Of a stretch of 64,000 nt of DNA, positions 27,084 through 35,536 are shown piece after piece. Origin of the DNA: an uncultured Oscillospiraceae bacterium (GTDB lineage Bacteria; Bacillota; Clostridia; Oscillospirales; Ruminococcaceae); NCBI GenBank assembly GCA_949299455.1, contig CASGAN010000005.1, positions 96,599 to 160,598 on the forward strand, given 5' to 3'. The position numbers were made by a program, and so were the translations under genes. How positions within the stretch are numbered: position 1 is the stretch's first letter; the number at the start of each line of letters is the position of its first letter. Below the pieces are notes generated by a model, which saw nothing but the letters and a program-made list of their open reading frames with translations, did no database searches and had not been told where the DNA came from.

Positions 27084-28331
27084 TTATTTTACCTCTTCGC
27101 CGCCGACATATCGTCCGCCGACCGGAGAGGAGATCGCTCCCGACAATTCAAGATCCGTGAGCACTGAATACAGTGTTCCCACATCCATCTGGCAGAGAAC
27201 CGCCAGCTCATCAATCGTTTTTGGGTGCGTATCTAAATGATTATACACCATTTTGTGGATTTCATCAAATGTTGTTTCTACTGTTTCTTGCTTTTTTTCG
27301 GATTTTAAATGGGTTTTCTCTTGAAAAACCGTTTCATTTTCATCCCGTTTGTTCCATTTTGAACCGGGACTGTGCTTTGAAAGGCCCTTCATCGAAACGA
27401 TTCCTGCATATCCGTAATCACCTTTTAATTCGGACAAATCAAGCTTCTCTGAAAAGGCTGCATACAATGGAAGTGCAATGTCCTCCGCGGCAAACACGGG
27501 AACAGCGCCGTCTCTTAAGTAGCGGATCACACCGTTATAGTTTGGATCAAACAGATCACACGGCGGTACACAGTAAAGTTCTTTTCCCTGTTCGAGTGCA
27601 TGTTCCGCCGTCAAAAGCGTTCCGCTGCGAACCGGTGCCTGCACAATCAGCACTCCAACCGCAAGTCCTGCCATCAGCCGGTTGCGGACAGGAAACGTTT
27701 GCCTTGTTACGTTCACACCGGGCGGATACTCGGAAATGAGTGCGCCGCCGCTGTTTAAAATCGCACGCTTAAGCTTCCCGTTTTCTGCCGGATAGTTCAC
27801 ATTCAACCCGCATGCAAGCACAGCGATCGTTTTTCCGCCTGCTTCAATGGCAGCACGATGTGCCTGTGCATCAATACCGACTGCGCATCCGCTCACAATC
27901 GTGCATCCCGCCTTGGCGAGATCGGCAGAAAGCTGTCTTGCCACCGCAAGCGAATATTCACTTGCGCTCCGTGTACCGATCACAGTGACAACCGGTTCTT
28001 CATCGATTCCCGAGAAAGCGCCGAGCACATAAAGCACGGTAGGCGGCGCAAACAGATTGCGAAGCCGCTCCGGATAATCGGGATCATTTTGCGTCAGCAC
28101 ACGAATTTTATGATGTGCGCAATCGTTTAAAATCCGATCCGCACGTTCAAGAGACGTGCGTTTAACGATCTTTGCTTCCTTTTCGGTTAAAATGCCACAC
28201 GAAGCAAGGTCCTGTTCTTCTGCCTCATAAACAGCTTTCGCCGAACCATACTGCGCAAGCAGTCTCCCGGGAAGCGGACTCCCGTACGGAAAGCACTGCG
28301 AAAGCCAGACATCATAACGCTTGTCCTCCAT
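27084..28331 (-). CDS. dprA: DNA-processing protein DprA
   Basis: A 415-aa protein that binds incoming single-stranded DNA and loads RecA during transformation. A SAM-like N-terminal region is followed by the Rossmann-fold core (VIGTRSASEYSLAVARQLS, IVSGCAVGIDAQAHRAAIEA, AVLACGLNVNYPAEN) and a winged-helix C-terminus (KTIDELAVLCQMDVGTLYSV). The start is the second ATG, 9 nt from AAGGGG. In non-competent species it is retained, and its presence does not prove competence. Confidence 0.95.
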   Translation of the reverse strand: MEDKRYDVWLSQCFPYGSPLPGRLLAQYGSAKAVYEAEEQDLASCGILTEKEAKIVKRTSLERADRILNDCAHHKIRVLTQNDPDYPERLRNLFAPPTVLYVLGAFSGIDEEPVVTVIGTRSASEYSLAVARQLSADLAKAGCTIVSGCAVGIDAQAHRAAIEAGGKTIAVLACGLNVNYPAENGKLKRAILNSGGALISEYPPGVNVTRQTFPVRNRLMAGLAVGVLIVQAPVRSGTLLTAEHALEQGKELYCVPPCDLFDPNYNGVIRYLRDGAVPVFAAEDIALPLYAAFSEKLDLSELKGDYGYAGIVSMKGLSKHSPGSKWNKRDENETVFQEKTHLKSEKKQETVETTFDEIHKMVYNHLDTHPKTIDELAVLCQMDVGTLYSVLTDLELSGAISSPVGGRYVGGEEVK

Positions 28332-28346
28332 GTGAAACATCCCCTT

Positions 28347-29135
28347 TCAGCGATTCATCTCCCACATTAGAATACACGCAGCCATCGAAGCATTTAACGA
28401 CTCCGTGTTTCCTTTCATCGGAATTGTAATCCGATGATCTGCCGCCTGTGAGATCGATTGCGGCAACCCATTGCCTTCATTGCCAATGAGCAGAAGGCTG
28501 TCCTGCGCAAAGGAAAACGTACCGATTTTCTGTGCGTCCGCATCCACAACCGACGCATACACAGCCCCACCGTTCGACTGAAACGCTTCAATCGCCGTCA
28601 TCGCATCCGGCACGGTCTGCACCGTCATGCGAAACAGTGATCCCATCGTGCTGCGAATGACCTTCGGGTTATAGACATCGCACGTTCTGCTCGTCACAAG
28701 CACGCGGTCAATACCGACAGCCTCGGCTGTCCGGATAATCGTGCCCACGTTGCCTGCATCCTGCAAATCGACGAGCAGGATACTCTTTCCTTTGTGTTCT
28801 ATTGTAGCGCAGGACAAATCGTTGTCAAGCTTCTTTGCAATCGCATAGACGCCCTGCGGTGTCTGCACCTGCGAAAGCTTTGATTCCAAACTCCCCTCAA
28901 TCAAAAACACCTGTGCGCTCGCGTTTATGATCTCCTCCCGGTGCACAAGCCGTTCAAGACACGGCGCGGTGATAAACAGCGTATCAATCAAAATCCCGCT
29001 GCGTACCGCTTCATACACAAGCTTCGTTCCCTCAATAGCAAATTCACCCGCGTCCGTCCGCGCGGATTTGGAAGTGCACAGTTTCGCATAGCGCTTAATC
29101 TGCCGGTTGTCTTTTGATGAGATTTGTTCAAACAA
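28347..29135 (-). CDS. SpoU/TrmH-family RNA 2'-O-methyltransferase
   Basis: A 262-aa SPOUT methyltransferase. An N-terminal substrate-binding domain (SKDNRQIKRYAKLCTSKSA) precedes the knotted fold with motif 1 DLQDAGNVGTIIRTAEAVG, motif 2 LLIGNEGNGL and motif 3 IPMKGNTESLNASMAACIL. It likely methylates rRNA or tRNA ribose (YsgA-like). The start is a TTG after GGCGG at 8 nt. It heads the long operon. Confidence 0.92.
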   Translation of the reverse strand: MFEQISSKDNRQIKRYAKLCTSKSARTDAGEFAIEGTKLVYEAVRSGILIDTLFITAPCLERLVHREEIINASAQVFLIEGSLESKLSQVQTPQGVYAIAKKLDNDLSCATIEHKGKSILLVDLQDAGNVGTIIRTAEAVGIDRVLVTSRTCDVYNPKVIRSTMGSLFRMTVQTVPDAMTAIEAFQSNGGAVYASVVDADAQKIGTFSFAQDSLLLIGNEGNGLPQSISQAADHRITIPMKGNTESLNASMAACILMWEMNR

Positions 29136-29165
29136 CGTTTGTTCCGCCTTTCTTTTTCCACATAC

Positions 29166-29202
29166 GAAAAACGCCCGAGTCGTTTTGACCGGGCGATTTT
29201 TT
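29166..29202 (-). terminator. Terminator of infC-rpmI-rplT
   Basis: CGCCCG/CGGGCG hairpin with a 12-nt loop followed by TTTTT on the minus strand, 8 nt after rplT. Confidence 0.85.
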
Positions 29203-29209
29203 CAAAAAA

Positions 29210-29563
29210 TTACAGGTGTGCTTTTGCCTGCTCGCACAGAGCGGTGAAAGCAGCAGCGTCATGAATAGCGATCTCAGAGAGCATTTTGCGGTTTAAAGTC
29301 ACGCCAGCTTTTTTGAGGCCGTTCATGAAGGTGGAGTAGTTCATGCCGTTTGCTTTGCAAGCAGCAGAGATGCGGGTGATCCACAGTCTTCTGAAGTCAC
29401 GTTTTTTCAGTCTGCGGCCGATGTACGCATACTGACCGGATTTCATCACTGCCTCTTTTGCAGTTTTAAACAGCTTGCTTTTGCCGCCCCAGTAACCTTT
29501 TGCAAGTTTGAGCGTTTTATTTCTTCTCTTACGAGTAGCCATTGCTCCTTTAATACGAGCCAT
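29210..29563 (-). CDS. rplT: 50S ribosomal protein L20
   Basis: A 117-aa basic protein starting [20 protein letters not shown] and containing [20 protein letters not shown], the L20 core. It assembles early on 23S rRNA and, in many Firmicutes, represses its own operon by binding the infC leader. Confidence 0.98.
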   Translation of the reverse strand: MARIKGAMATRKRRNKTLKLAKGYWGGKSKLFKTAKEAVMKSGQYAYIGRRLKKRDFRRLWITRISAACKANGMNYSTFMNGLKKAGVTLNRKMLSEIAIHDAAAFTALCEQAKAHL

Positions 29564-29599
29564 AATTCAGTACCTCCGTTTATTCTTCCTATGTGTTGA

Positions 29600-29797
29600 T
29601 TATTTGTACGGGATCAGCTTTTTGATAGCTGCAACGTTTGTTTTATCTGCATACGCACCCATACGAAGCGCTCTTTTGCGTTTGGTTGTTTTTTTGTTGA
29701 GGATGTGGGATTTGTTAGCGTGCGCGCGTTTTACTTTGCCGTTTTTGGTCAGTTTAAAGCGTTTTTTCGCACCGGTATGTGTTTTTACTTTAGGCAT
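29600..29797 (-). CDS. rpmI: 50S ribosomal protein L35
   Basis: A 65-aa basic protein ([20 protein letters not shown], then [16 protein letters not shown]) with the full L35 pattern. It is the middle gene of infC-rpmI-rplT with a good ribosome site. Confidence 0.98.
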   Translation of the reverse strand: MPKVKTHTGAKKRFKLTKNGKVKRAHANKSHILNKKTTKRKRALRMGAYADKTNVAAIKKLIPYK

Positions 29798-29821
29798 GGT
29801 AAAAAGCCTCCTTGATTTTAA

Positions 29822-30343
29822 TTACTTTGCAGCTTTTGGCGCAATGAACACAGCCAGGCTGCGTCCTTCCATTTTCGGCGGTTTATCGACCGATCCGACC
29901 TCAGCACAAGCTTCAATGAATCGCTCGAGCAATGTTTTGCCCATTTCCGGGTGTGCAAGCTCTCTGCCGCGGAAGCGTACAGAAACTTTCACTTTGTCGC
30001 CGCTCTTTAAAAATTTCTTTGCCTGATTCGCTTTTGTGTCAAAATCGTGCACATCGATGTTTAAAGACATGCGTACTTCTTTGACATCAACGGTTTTCTG
30101 GTTCTTTCTCGCTTCTTTTTCGCGTTTTGCCTGCTCATAACGGTATTTACCGTAGTCCATGATGCGGCACACCGGCGGAGTCGCCTGCGGCGCGATTTTC
30201 ACAAGATCCAGATTTTGTTCTGCAGCGATCTTCATTGCCTCACGCGGAGACATGATGCCAAGCTGGCTGCCGTCGCTGCCGACGACGCGGATCTCCTTGT
30301 CACGAATCTCTTCATTCATGAGCAATTCATTCGTTTTGCTAAT
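29822..30343 (-). CDS. infC: Translation initiation factor IF-3, probable non-AUG start
   Basis: Two-domain IF-3: NEEIRDKEIRVVGSDGSQLG opens the N-domain, MDYGKYRYEQAKREKEARKN forms the linker helix, and GDKVKVSVRFRGRELAHPEMG lies in the C-domain. There is no in-frame ATG near the ribosome site. GGAGG is followed by a TTG at only 3 nt and an ATT at 9 nt (ATT-AGC-AAA-ACG). I take the ATT as start (173 aa), since infC uses an AUU start in E. coli and Bacillus for autoregulation; the TTG would add two residues. Confidence 0.95.
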   Translation of the reverse strand: MSKTNELLMNEEIRDKEIRVVGSDGSQLGIMSPREAMKIAAEQNLDLVKIAPQATPPVCRIMDYGKYRYEQAKREKEARKNQKTVDVKEVRMSLNIDVHDFDTKANQAKKFLKSGDKVKVSVRFRGRELAHPEMGKTLLERFIEACAEVGSVDKPPKMEGRSLAVFIAPKAAK

Positions 30344-30503
30344 GACCAAGCACCTCCAAAAAATGAAAGAAAATAAACAAGCGCAGACGAACTCGCCTGC
30401 GCTTTTTCAACACAAAGAAACACGGAATGATTCCGCTTTTTCCGTATTGACCCGTGCAATCCATTATCCACAGGTGAGAACATGGCGGTTCTGCTTTGTT
30501 TTC
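30344..30503 (-). promoter_or_regulatory. infC leader, probable L20 leader with attenuator hairpin
   Basis: About 160 nt separate the promoter from infC. The minus strand holds a strong hairpin AAGCGCAGGCGA/CGTCTGCGCTT (30379-30405) with a modest T-rich tail (GTTTATTTTC), preceded by a CGGAATCATTCCG stem. Position and operon match the L20-binding leaders of low-GC Gram-positives; the specific L20 pseudo-operator has not been traced base by base. Confidence 0.6.
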
Positions 30504-30509
30504 CTAAAG

Positions 30510-30538
30510 ATTATAGCATGGGGTTTCTTTTGTGTCAA
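30510..30538 (-). promoter_or_regulatory. Promoter of infC-rpmI-rplT
   Basis: Perfect minus-strand TTGACA and TATAAT boxes with a 17-bp spacer, 165-195 bp upstream of infC. Confidence 0.9.
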
Positions 30539-30557
30539 GTGTTTTTTTGATAAAATC

Positions 30558-32990
30558 TTATTCTGCGTGATAAAGCGCTCTCATCCGATCGACATAGTGG
30601 GAAACAACCCGCCAGTCCGCGCAGTTTTCTTCATCTAAATGACGCAGACGGAACTTGTGCATCGACATCGAAAGCAGTTCTGTTTCACTCATTGTAACCG
30701 GCAGCTTCTTATCTGCAATCAGCAGCAAATATTCCTTCTTACCGGTATAATCGCCGCACTGGCTTTCAACAATCACGGAAAATCCGCCGGTCAAAGCGTC
30801 CGGCAGCTGTACCTTGATCTGTCCGCAGCAGGTGGAAACATCCTCTTTTGCCTCGCCGCAGAAACGCTCCGTGCAAAGCACACGGCCGTCTTCGGTTTTT
30901 ACCGTACAGGTAATCGTATACGGTGCGTCTGCGCCGTCATTGATGATATGCACGCCGGCCGTGAACGATTCGCCCGCCGTAAAGAACAGCTTTTCATACG
31001 AAAGGCTCACAAGGACGCGGTCGTATGCTTCGCGCAGGAAGTAATACGCAAGCTTTTTGCCGCCGTAATATTCAAGCACGTTCGAGCACTGCACATTCGG
31101 CCACGGCTCGTTGAACTGCCACGTCATTTCGCCGACATTTTTCCACTGGCGGCGGCGGTTTGATTCGAGTGAATAACGAAGACTCTCCGCCTGCACGAAC
31201 TGATTGACCTTGATGTATTCTTCAAGCGGAATTTCACGAAGCTCGCCGAACATCACCCGCTCACGGAACGCATAATTGTCCCAGCCGCCGCTGTGATGCG
31301 ACCATGCAGCATTTTCAAACGCGGTGCACAGATGCTGATCTTCCGGCTTAAAAATCCGCTCGATCTGCGCAAGCGAACTGATGCCGCCGCATCCAAACTC
31401 GCCGTGGACAATGCTGTCGGAATTGTCATAGTAACGATAGTGATCGTACGGACCCATATATCCCCACGGACCGTGTACGTCGTGGTTATTGCCGGTATCG
31501 CCGACTTTCAACAGCGCATTCGGGCCGGATGCCGACGACGGAAGCATCTGCACATCGGGGCAGAGTGTTTCGAGCACGCCTTTTAACATCGCGAGCGTCG
31601 GGTCCTCGAACGTCGCAGGATGGCCCTCGTGATCTTCGGTGTCCATGTAATGCCAGTCGGTCAGCTCGTTGCCGCCGTCAAAGAACGTCAGGCACACATG
31701 ATTGCGCCGCTGTTTTGCGGTATGTACTGCCGCCTTGTGTAAAAGAGCGAGAAATTCCGGATTGCGCGACGGCACATCGTCACAGCCGGAACTCGACATC
31801 GTAAATTCCTGCAAAATCATCAAGCCGTATTCGTCGCAGATGCGGTAATACGTTTCACTTTCCAAATGGCCGCCGCCCCAGATGCGCAGATAGTTGATGT
31901 TCGCTTCTTTTGCGGCAAGAAGCCGTTCCCGGATTTTCTCTTCGTCCACACAGTGCATGCAGTCAAGCGGCACCATGTTCGTTCCTTTTAAATAGATGCG
32001 TTTGCCGTTTACGACCACCAGATAACGCAGTGCGTCTTCTCTGCCGTCTGCATGTTCATAGGAAAGTATACGGAATCCCACACCGTGCGAAACGGTATCT
32101 TCCACACCCGATTCACTCGACATGGTCATCGTCATATCATGGAGCACCTGTTCACCGTATCCGTTCGGCCACCACAAAAGCGGTTCATTTTCGCCGAGCG
32201 AGAGCGTAAGCGACATTGTATGGATGCCTTTTGTAAGCGGCGCAGATACCTGCTCCTGCACTGGTACTTCACCGTTTTTCGTCTTCACCGAAAGCGATAC
32301 GGAAAGCGTCGCCGTATGGTCGCAAAATGCTTCGACCTCTGCTTCACACAAAAGCTTCCATCCCTCATTTGTCAAAACAGGACGGGCAAAGTGCGAGAGA
32401 ATCCGCGCATTGTCATAGGACGTGAGCGTCACCGGTTCATACAATCCAAGATCAATCAGTCGTACGGCAAAATCCCATTTGTAATTAAACCGCGCTTTCA
32501 AATAGCGTGTTTTCGACGTATAACCGGGCTGTGCATCGGCAAGCGGCGCATGCTCGAGCACACAGACCAAAACGTTTTCCTCGTCCGGTTTGACCACCTT
32601 TGAAATTTCCGCTTCAAACGGAATGTACATGCCCTCGTGATGTCCAAGCGCAACACCGTTTACATAAATCTGCGCCGAGTAATCAATTCCGCCAAAATGA
32701 AGCACGAGCGGGCGTGTCGTCTGTTCCTTTGTCACACGAAACGTCGTGCGATAAATCCACCAGCGGCCCGCCACCCATTCACACGACAAGCTGTTTTTGT
32801 CAAAATACGGGTCGTCAATCAGTCCGGCACGCATCAAATCCCGGTAAATACTGCCCGGAACCTCTGCGTCAAACCACGGTGTTAAATTCGGAAGGAGTAC
32901 ACCCTCCTGCATATGTTTTGAAAAATCCGCCTGATACGGCAACGTGCCAACAGCCTTCCAAGGCGAAAGCGGAATTGCTTGCATCATCAT
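30558..32990 (-). CDS. Glycoside hydrolase family 2 protein, beta-mannosidase-like
   Basis: An 810-aa intracellular GH2 enzyme (no signal peptide). The N-terminal sugar-binding domain runs to about residue 190 (AGRWWIYRTTFRV, LHFGGIDYSAQIYVNG), an Ig-like domain follows, and the TIM barrel begins near residue 315 (YLKGTNMVPLDC). The likely acid/base is E442 in FFDGGNELTD and the nucleophile E531 in VHGEFGCGG, the beta-mannosidase pattern. Probably cleaves mannose from imported mannan or N-glycan fragments. It is a single-gene unit with its own promoter; the ATG triplet at the start leaves the exact start open by two codons. Confidence 0.88.
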   Translation of the reverse strand: MMMQAIPLSPWKAVGTLPYQADFSKHMQEGVLLPNLTPWFDAEVPGSIYRDLMRAGLIDDPYFDKNSLSCEWVAGRWWIYRTTFRVTKEQTTRPLVLHFGGIDYSAQIYVNGVALGHHEGMYIPFEAEISKVVKPDEENVLVCVLEHAPLADAQPGYTSKTRYLKARFNYKWDFAVRLIDLGLYEPVTLTSYDNARILSHFARPVLTNEGWKLLCEAEVEAFCDHTATLSVSLSVKTKNGEVPVQEQVSAPLTKGIHTMSLTLSLGENEPLLWWPNGYGEQVLHDMTMTMSSESGVEDTVSHGVGFRILSYEHADGREDALRYLVVVNGKRIYLKGTNMVPLDCMHCVDEEKIRERLLAAKEANINYLRIWGGGHLESETYYRICDEYGLMILQEFTMSSSGCDDVPSRNPEFLALLHKAAVHTAKQRRNHVCLTFFDGGNELTDWHYMDTEDHEGHPATFEDPTLAMLKGVLETLCPDVQMLPSSASGPNALLKVGDTGNNHDVHGPWGYMGPYDHYRYYDNSDSIVHGEFGCGGISSLAQIERIFKPEDQHLCTAFENAAWSHHSGGWDNYAFRERVMFGELREIPLEEYIKVNQFVQAESLRYSLESNRRRQWKNVGEMTWQFNEPWPNVQCSNVLEYYGGKKLAYYFLREAYDRVLVSLSYEKLFFTAGESFTAGVHIINDGADAPYTITCTVKTEDGRVLCTERFCGEAKEDVSTCCGQIKVQLPDALTGGFSVIVESQCGDYTGKKEYLLLIADKKLPVTMSETELLSMSMHKFRLRHLDEENCADWRVVSHYVDRMRALYHAE

Positions 32991-33053
32991 TTCCCTCTCT
33001 CTTTAAATAAGTATAATAAAAACTGTTTCTCTTTTTATATAAGGAACAGCCAC

Positions 33054-33082
33054 ATTATAGCGAAATCAATTCTCGGTGTACA
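33054..33082 (-). promoter_or_regulatory. Promoter of the GH2 gene
   Basis: Minus-strand TGTACA and TATAAT boxes with a 17-bp spacer, about 65 bp upstream of the start. Confidence 0.65.
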
Positions 33083-33134
33083 GTCTGCAAACTGCTGAAA
33101 TTACGTTTTGATTTTTAGATATAATCACTAAAAA

Positions 33135-34109
33135 TCATTTCATCGGCCGCACAGATACTTCCCCTGAATTGACGGTTTTTATCGTTCCGTCTGCCGTTTG
33201 CACAACAAGATGTCCGTCGTCGTCGATCTCAATTGCCTTTGCTTCGTACGTCTGCATCGGAGAGATGACACGGATCGGCTGTCCGATCAAAAACGAGCGC
33301 GCACGATATTCCGGCAAGAATGTGCGTGCGGAGAGATTTTCGCAAAAATCCTCTAATTCATTGACAATCGCCGCAATCAGCTGGCTTCGGTCAATCGGCT
33401 CGCTCGTATACTGATCGAGCGACGTGATAATCGATGCAAGCTCCGGCGGATATTCCTGTGCGGTCACATTGACACCAATGCCGACCACAACATAATCGAG
33501 TGTCTGATGCTCAAAGTTCATCGACGCTTCCGTCAAGATGCCGCAGACCTTTTTGCCCGCAATATACACATCATTGACCCATTTGATCTGTGCTTCAATG
33601 CCGTAAAGTGACTGGATCGCCCGGCAAACCGCAACGGCCGCCGCAGAGGTCACAAGCGTTGTGACCTCTGCCGGGAACGGAAGTCTCCGCATCACCGAAA
33701 AATAAACGCCGTTTTCTTTCGGGGAATAAAACTGCCGCCCCATTCGTCCGCGGCCTGCTGTCTGATGTTCTGCCGCCACCAAAACGCCATCGGGCGCGCC
33801 TGCATTTGCAAGCTGTTTTGCCACAGTGTTGGTCGAATCCACTTCCTTATATACATGAATCTCTTTGATCCGGCTGTTTGGCTTCAAAAACGGAACAATG
33901 CTCTCTTTTGAAAGAATGTCCGAGCGGTTTGCGAGTCGATATCCTTTTTTCGATGCCGCATCAATCGGATATCCCTCGCTCCGCAGGGTTTCTACTGCTT
34001 TCCAGACAGACGCACGCGATACACCGAGCGATGCGGCAATCACGGCGCCGGAGATATCATTTCCTTTGTGCTCTTCGAGAAACGACAGCACCCGCTCTTT
34101 CGTTGCCAT
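33135..34109 (-). CDS. birA: Bifunctional biotin ligase/biotin operon repressor BirA
   Basis: A 324-aa protein. Residues 1-60 form a winged helix-turn-helix (IAASLGVSRASVWKAVETLR), so this is the regulatory type. The ligase domain has the GRGRMGR biotin/ATP loop at 119-125 and KWVNDVYIAGKKVCGIL, and a C-terminal SH3-like domain ends the protein. It biotinylates carboxylases and represses biotin genes. The start has AGGAGG; its first 53 nt lie inside the end of the flavin reductase gene. Confidence 0.96.
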   Translation of the reverse strand: MATKERVLSFLEEHKGNDISGAVIAASLGVSRASVWKAVETLRSEGYPIDAASKKGYRLANRSDILSKESIVPFLKPNSRIKEIHVYKEVDSTNTVAKQLANAGAPDGVLVAAEHQTAGRGRMGRQFYSPKENGVYFSVMRRLPFPAEVTTLVTSAAAVAVCRAIQSLYGIEAQIKWVNDVYIAGKKVCGILTEASMNFEHQTLDYVVVGIGVNVTAQEYPPELASIITSLDQYTSEPIDRSQLIAAIVNELEDFCENLSARTFLPEYRARSFLIGQPIRVISPMQTYEAKAIEIDDDGHLVVQTADGTIKTVNSGEVSVRPMK

Positions 34110-34686
34110 CCGTACGTCCTCCTTTTTTCTTTTTCTTCACAGCAAATCCAAACGAGCCGATCCGCTTGCCGAGTGTATAATAATCACCGTGTGCATATGC
34201 CGCAAGCATTGCACGTTCAAGATGGAGCTTTCCTGCTTCATCCATCAGCGATTCCTCCACCTGCACCGATACGACCTCCGCCAAAAACATCTCGTGCGAA
34301 CCAAGCGGAATCCGCTGTTTTATTTTGCAGGCAATCTGCACAGGACTTTGTCCGATTCCCGGACACGACACCCCCTGACACGGCTCCTTTGTGAGCGAAA
34401 AGTGCGCAAATTTATCAACCTTTGCACCGGAACGCGCACCGCAGAAATCAGCCGCACGCACAAGCTTTGTCGTCGTCAGATTGATCACAAATTCTCCTGT
34501 TTCGCACAAAATCGGATAGGAATACCGTTCGGGACGCACAGAAATATATGTCATCGGCGGAATCGTGTTGATGATTCCCGTCCATGCAATCGTAATGATA
34601 TTGGATCGTTCCATTGTTCCGCACGACACAAGCGCCGGCGGAAGCGGCGCATGAATCGCCGCAGGATTCCAGACAATTTTCGACAT
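34057..34686 (-). CDS. Flavin reductase-like protein, FMN-binding split barrel
   Basis: A 209-aa protein of the flavoredoxin/flavin reductase domain family: an N-terminal VSCGTMERSNIITIAWTGI block, ISVRPERYSYPILCETGEFVINL, and GSHEMFLAEVVSV near residue 130. It probably binds FMN and acts in flavin or NAD(P)H-linked redox chemistry; the partner is unknown. The last 17 codons are Lys/Arg-rich and overlap birA, so they are likely a non-conserved extension. AGGAGG precedes the ATG. Confidence 0.85.
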   Translation of the reverse strand: MSKIVWNPAAIHAPLPPALVSCGTMERSNIITIAWTGIINTIPPMTYISVRPERYSYPILCETGEFVINLTTTKLVRAADFCGARSGAKVDKFAHFSLTKEPCQGVSCPGIGQSPVQIACKIKQRIPLGSHEMFLAEVVSVQVEESLMDEAGKLHLERAMLAAYAHGDYYTLGKRIGSFGFAVKKKKKGGRTDGNERAGAVVSRRAQRK

Positions 34687-34821
34687 TTACGATCCTCCTT
34701 TTTTGCTTTTATTGTATCATCTCTTTTCTGTGTCTGCAACCGATTCGCTCAAAACAAAAGAGTCGGGTGAAAGTATATCAATTTTTTGAAGGAAACAATC
34801 TCCAAATTCTTACTTTTGGTC

Positions 34822-34850
34822 TTTTCAAACAGAAAAAATCATGCTATAAT
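34822..34850 (+). promoter_or_regulatory. Promoter of the XRE-cupin gene
   Basis: TTTTCA -35, 17-bp spacer and an extended -10 TGCTATAAT, about 100 bp before the start codon. Confidence 0.75.
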
Positions 34851-34955
34851 GAAAAAACAATTTATACGTCTTTTCGCTAAAACAACACGCTGTGTGTGTT
34901 TTGTTTTGCAAAATATGACGAAATCCCCTTATTCTCTGGAACGGAGGTCCTTTTT

Positions 34956-35522
34956 ATGGATACAAGAATTGCTGAAATTGCTCAACGCATCAAAGGTCTG
35001 CGCGAGATTCTTGAAATCTCTGCTGAAGAAATGGCAGAAGCGACAGACACCACAGTTGAAGAATACACCGCGTGTGAATCCGGAAGCAATGATTTTTCGT
35101 TTACTTTCCTGCACAAATGCGCAGAAAAATTCGGCGTTGATATCGTTGAACTGTTAACCGGCGAAAATCCGCATTTGTCGTTTTTCACGGTGACAAAAAA
35201 AGGCCACGGCGTCACACTGAACCGGCGCAGCGGCTTCCACTATCAGCACATGGCACACAACTTAAAAAATAAACTGTGCGAACCGTTTTTGGTTACAGCC
35301 ATTTATTCTGAAGAAGAGCAGAATAAACCGATCGCACTCTCCACACACGAAGGCCAGGAATTTGACTACGTGTTAAAGGGCACACTGAAAGTGCGTGTGG
35401 AAGATCACATTGTCGAACTGCATGAAGGCGACAGCATCATGTATGATTCCAGTCACAGCCACGGCATGATTGCTGTCGATGGTGCTGACTGTCTGTTTAT
35501 TGCTGTGGTAATCAAACGATAA
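34956..35522 (+). CDS. XRE-family transcriptional regulator with cupin sensor domain
   Basis: A 188-aa two-domain protein. Residues 4-62 form a lambda-repressor-like HTH (RIKGLREILEISAEEMAEAT...). Residues 110-188 are a cupin barrel with HEGQEFDYVLKGTLKVRVED and LHEGDSIMYDSSHSHGM, containing the usual metal-binding His and Glu. Such regulators respond to a small ligand and often control transport or amine metabolism. The start (MDTRIAEIAQ) has GGAGG at good distance. It may control the membrane genes just downstream. Confidence 0.9.
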   Translation: MDTRIAEIAQRIKGLREILEISAEEMAEATDTTVEEYTACESGSNDFSFTFLHKCAEKFGVDIVELLTGENPHLSFFTVTKKGHGVTLNRRSGFHYQHMAHNLKNKLCEPFLVTAIYSEEEQNKPIALSTHEGQEFDYVLKGTLKVRVEDHIVELHEGDSIMYDSSHSHGMIAVDGADCLFIAVVIKR

Positions 35523-35536
35523 AACGAGGGATTTTG

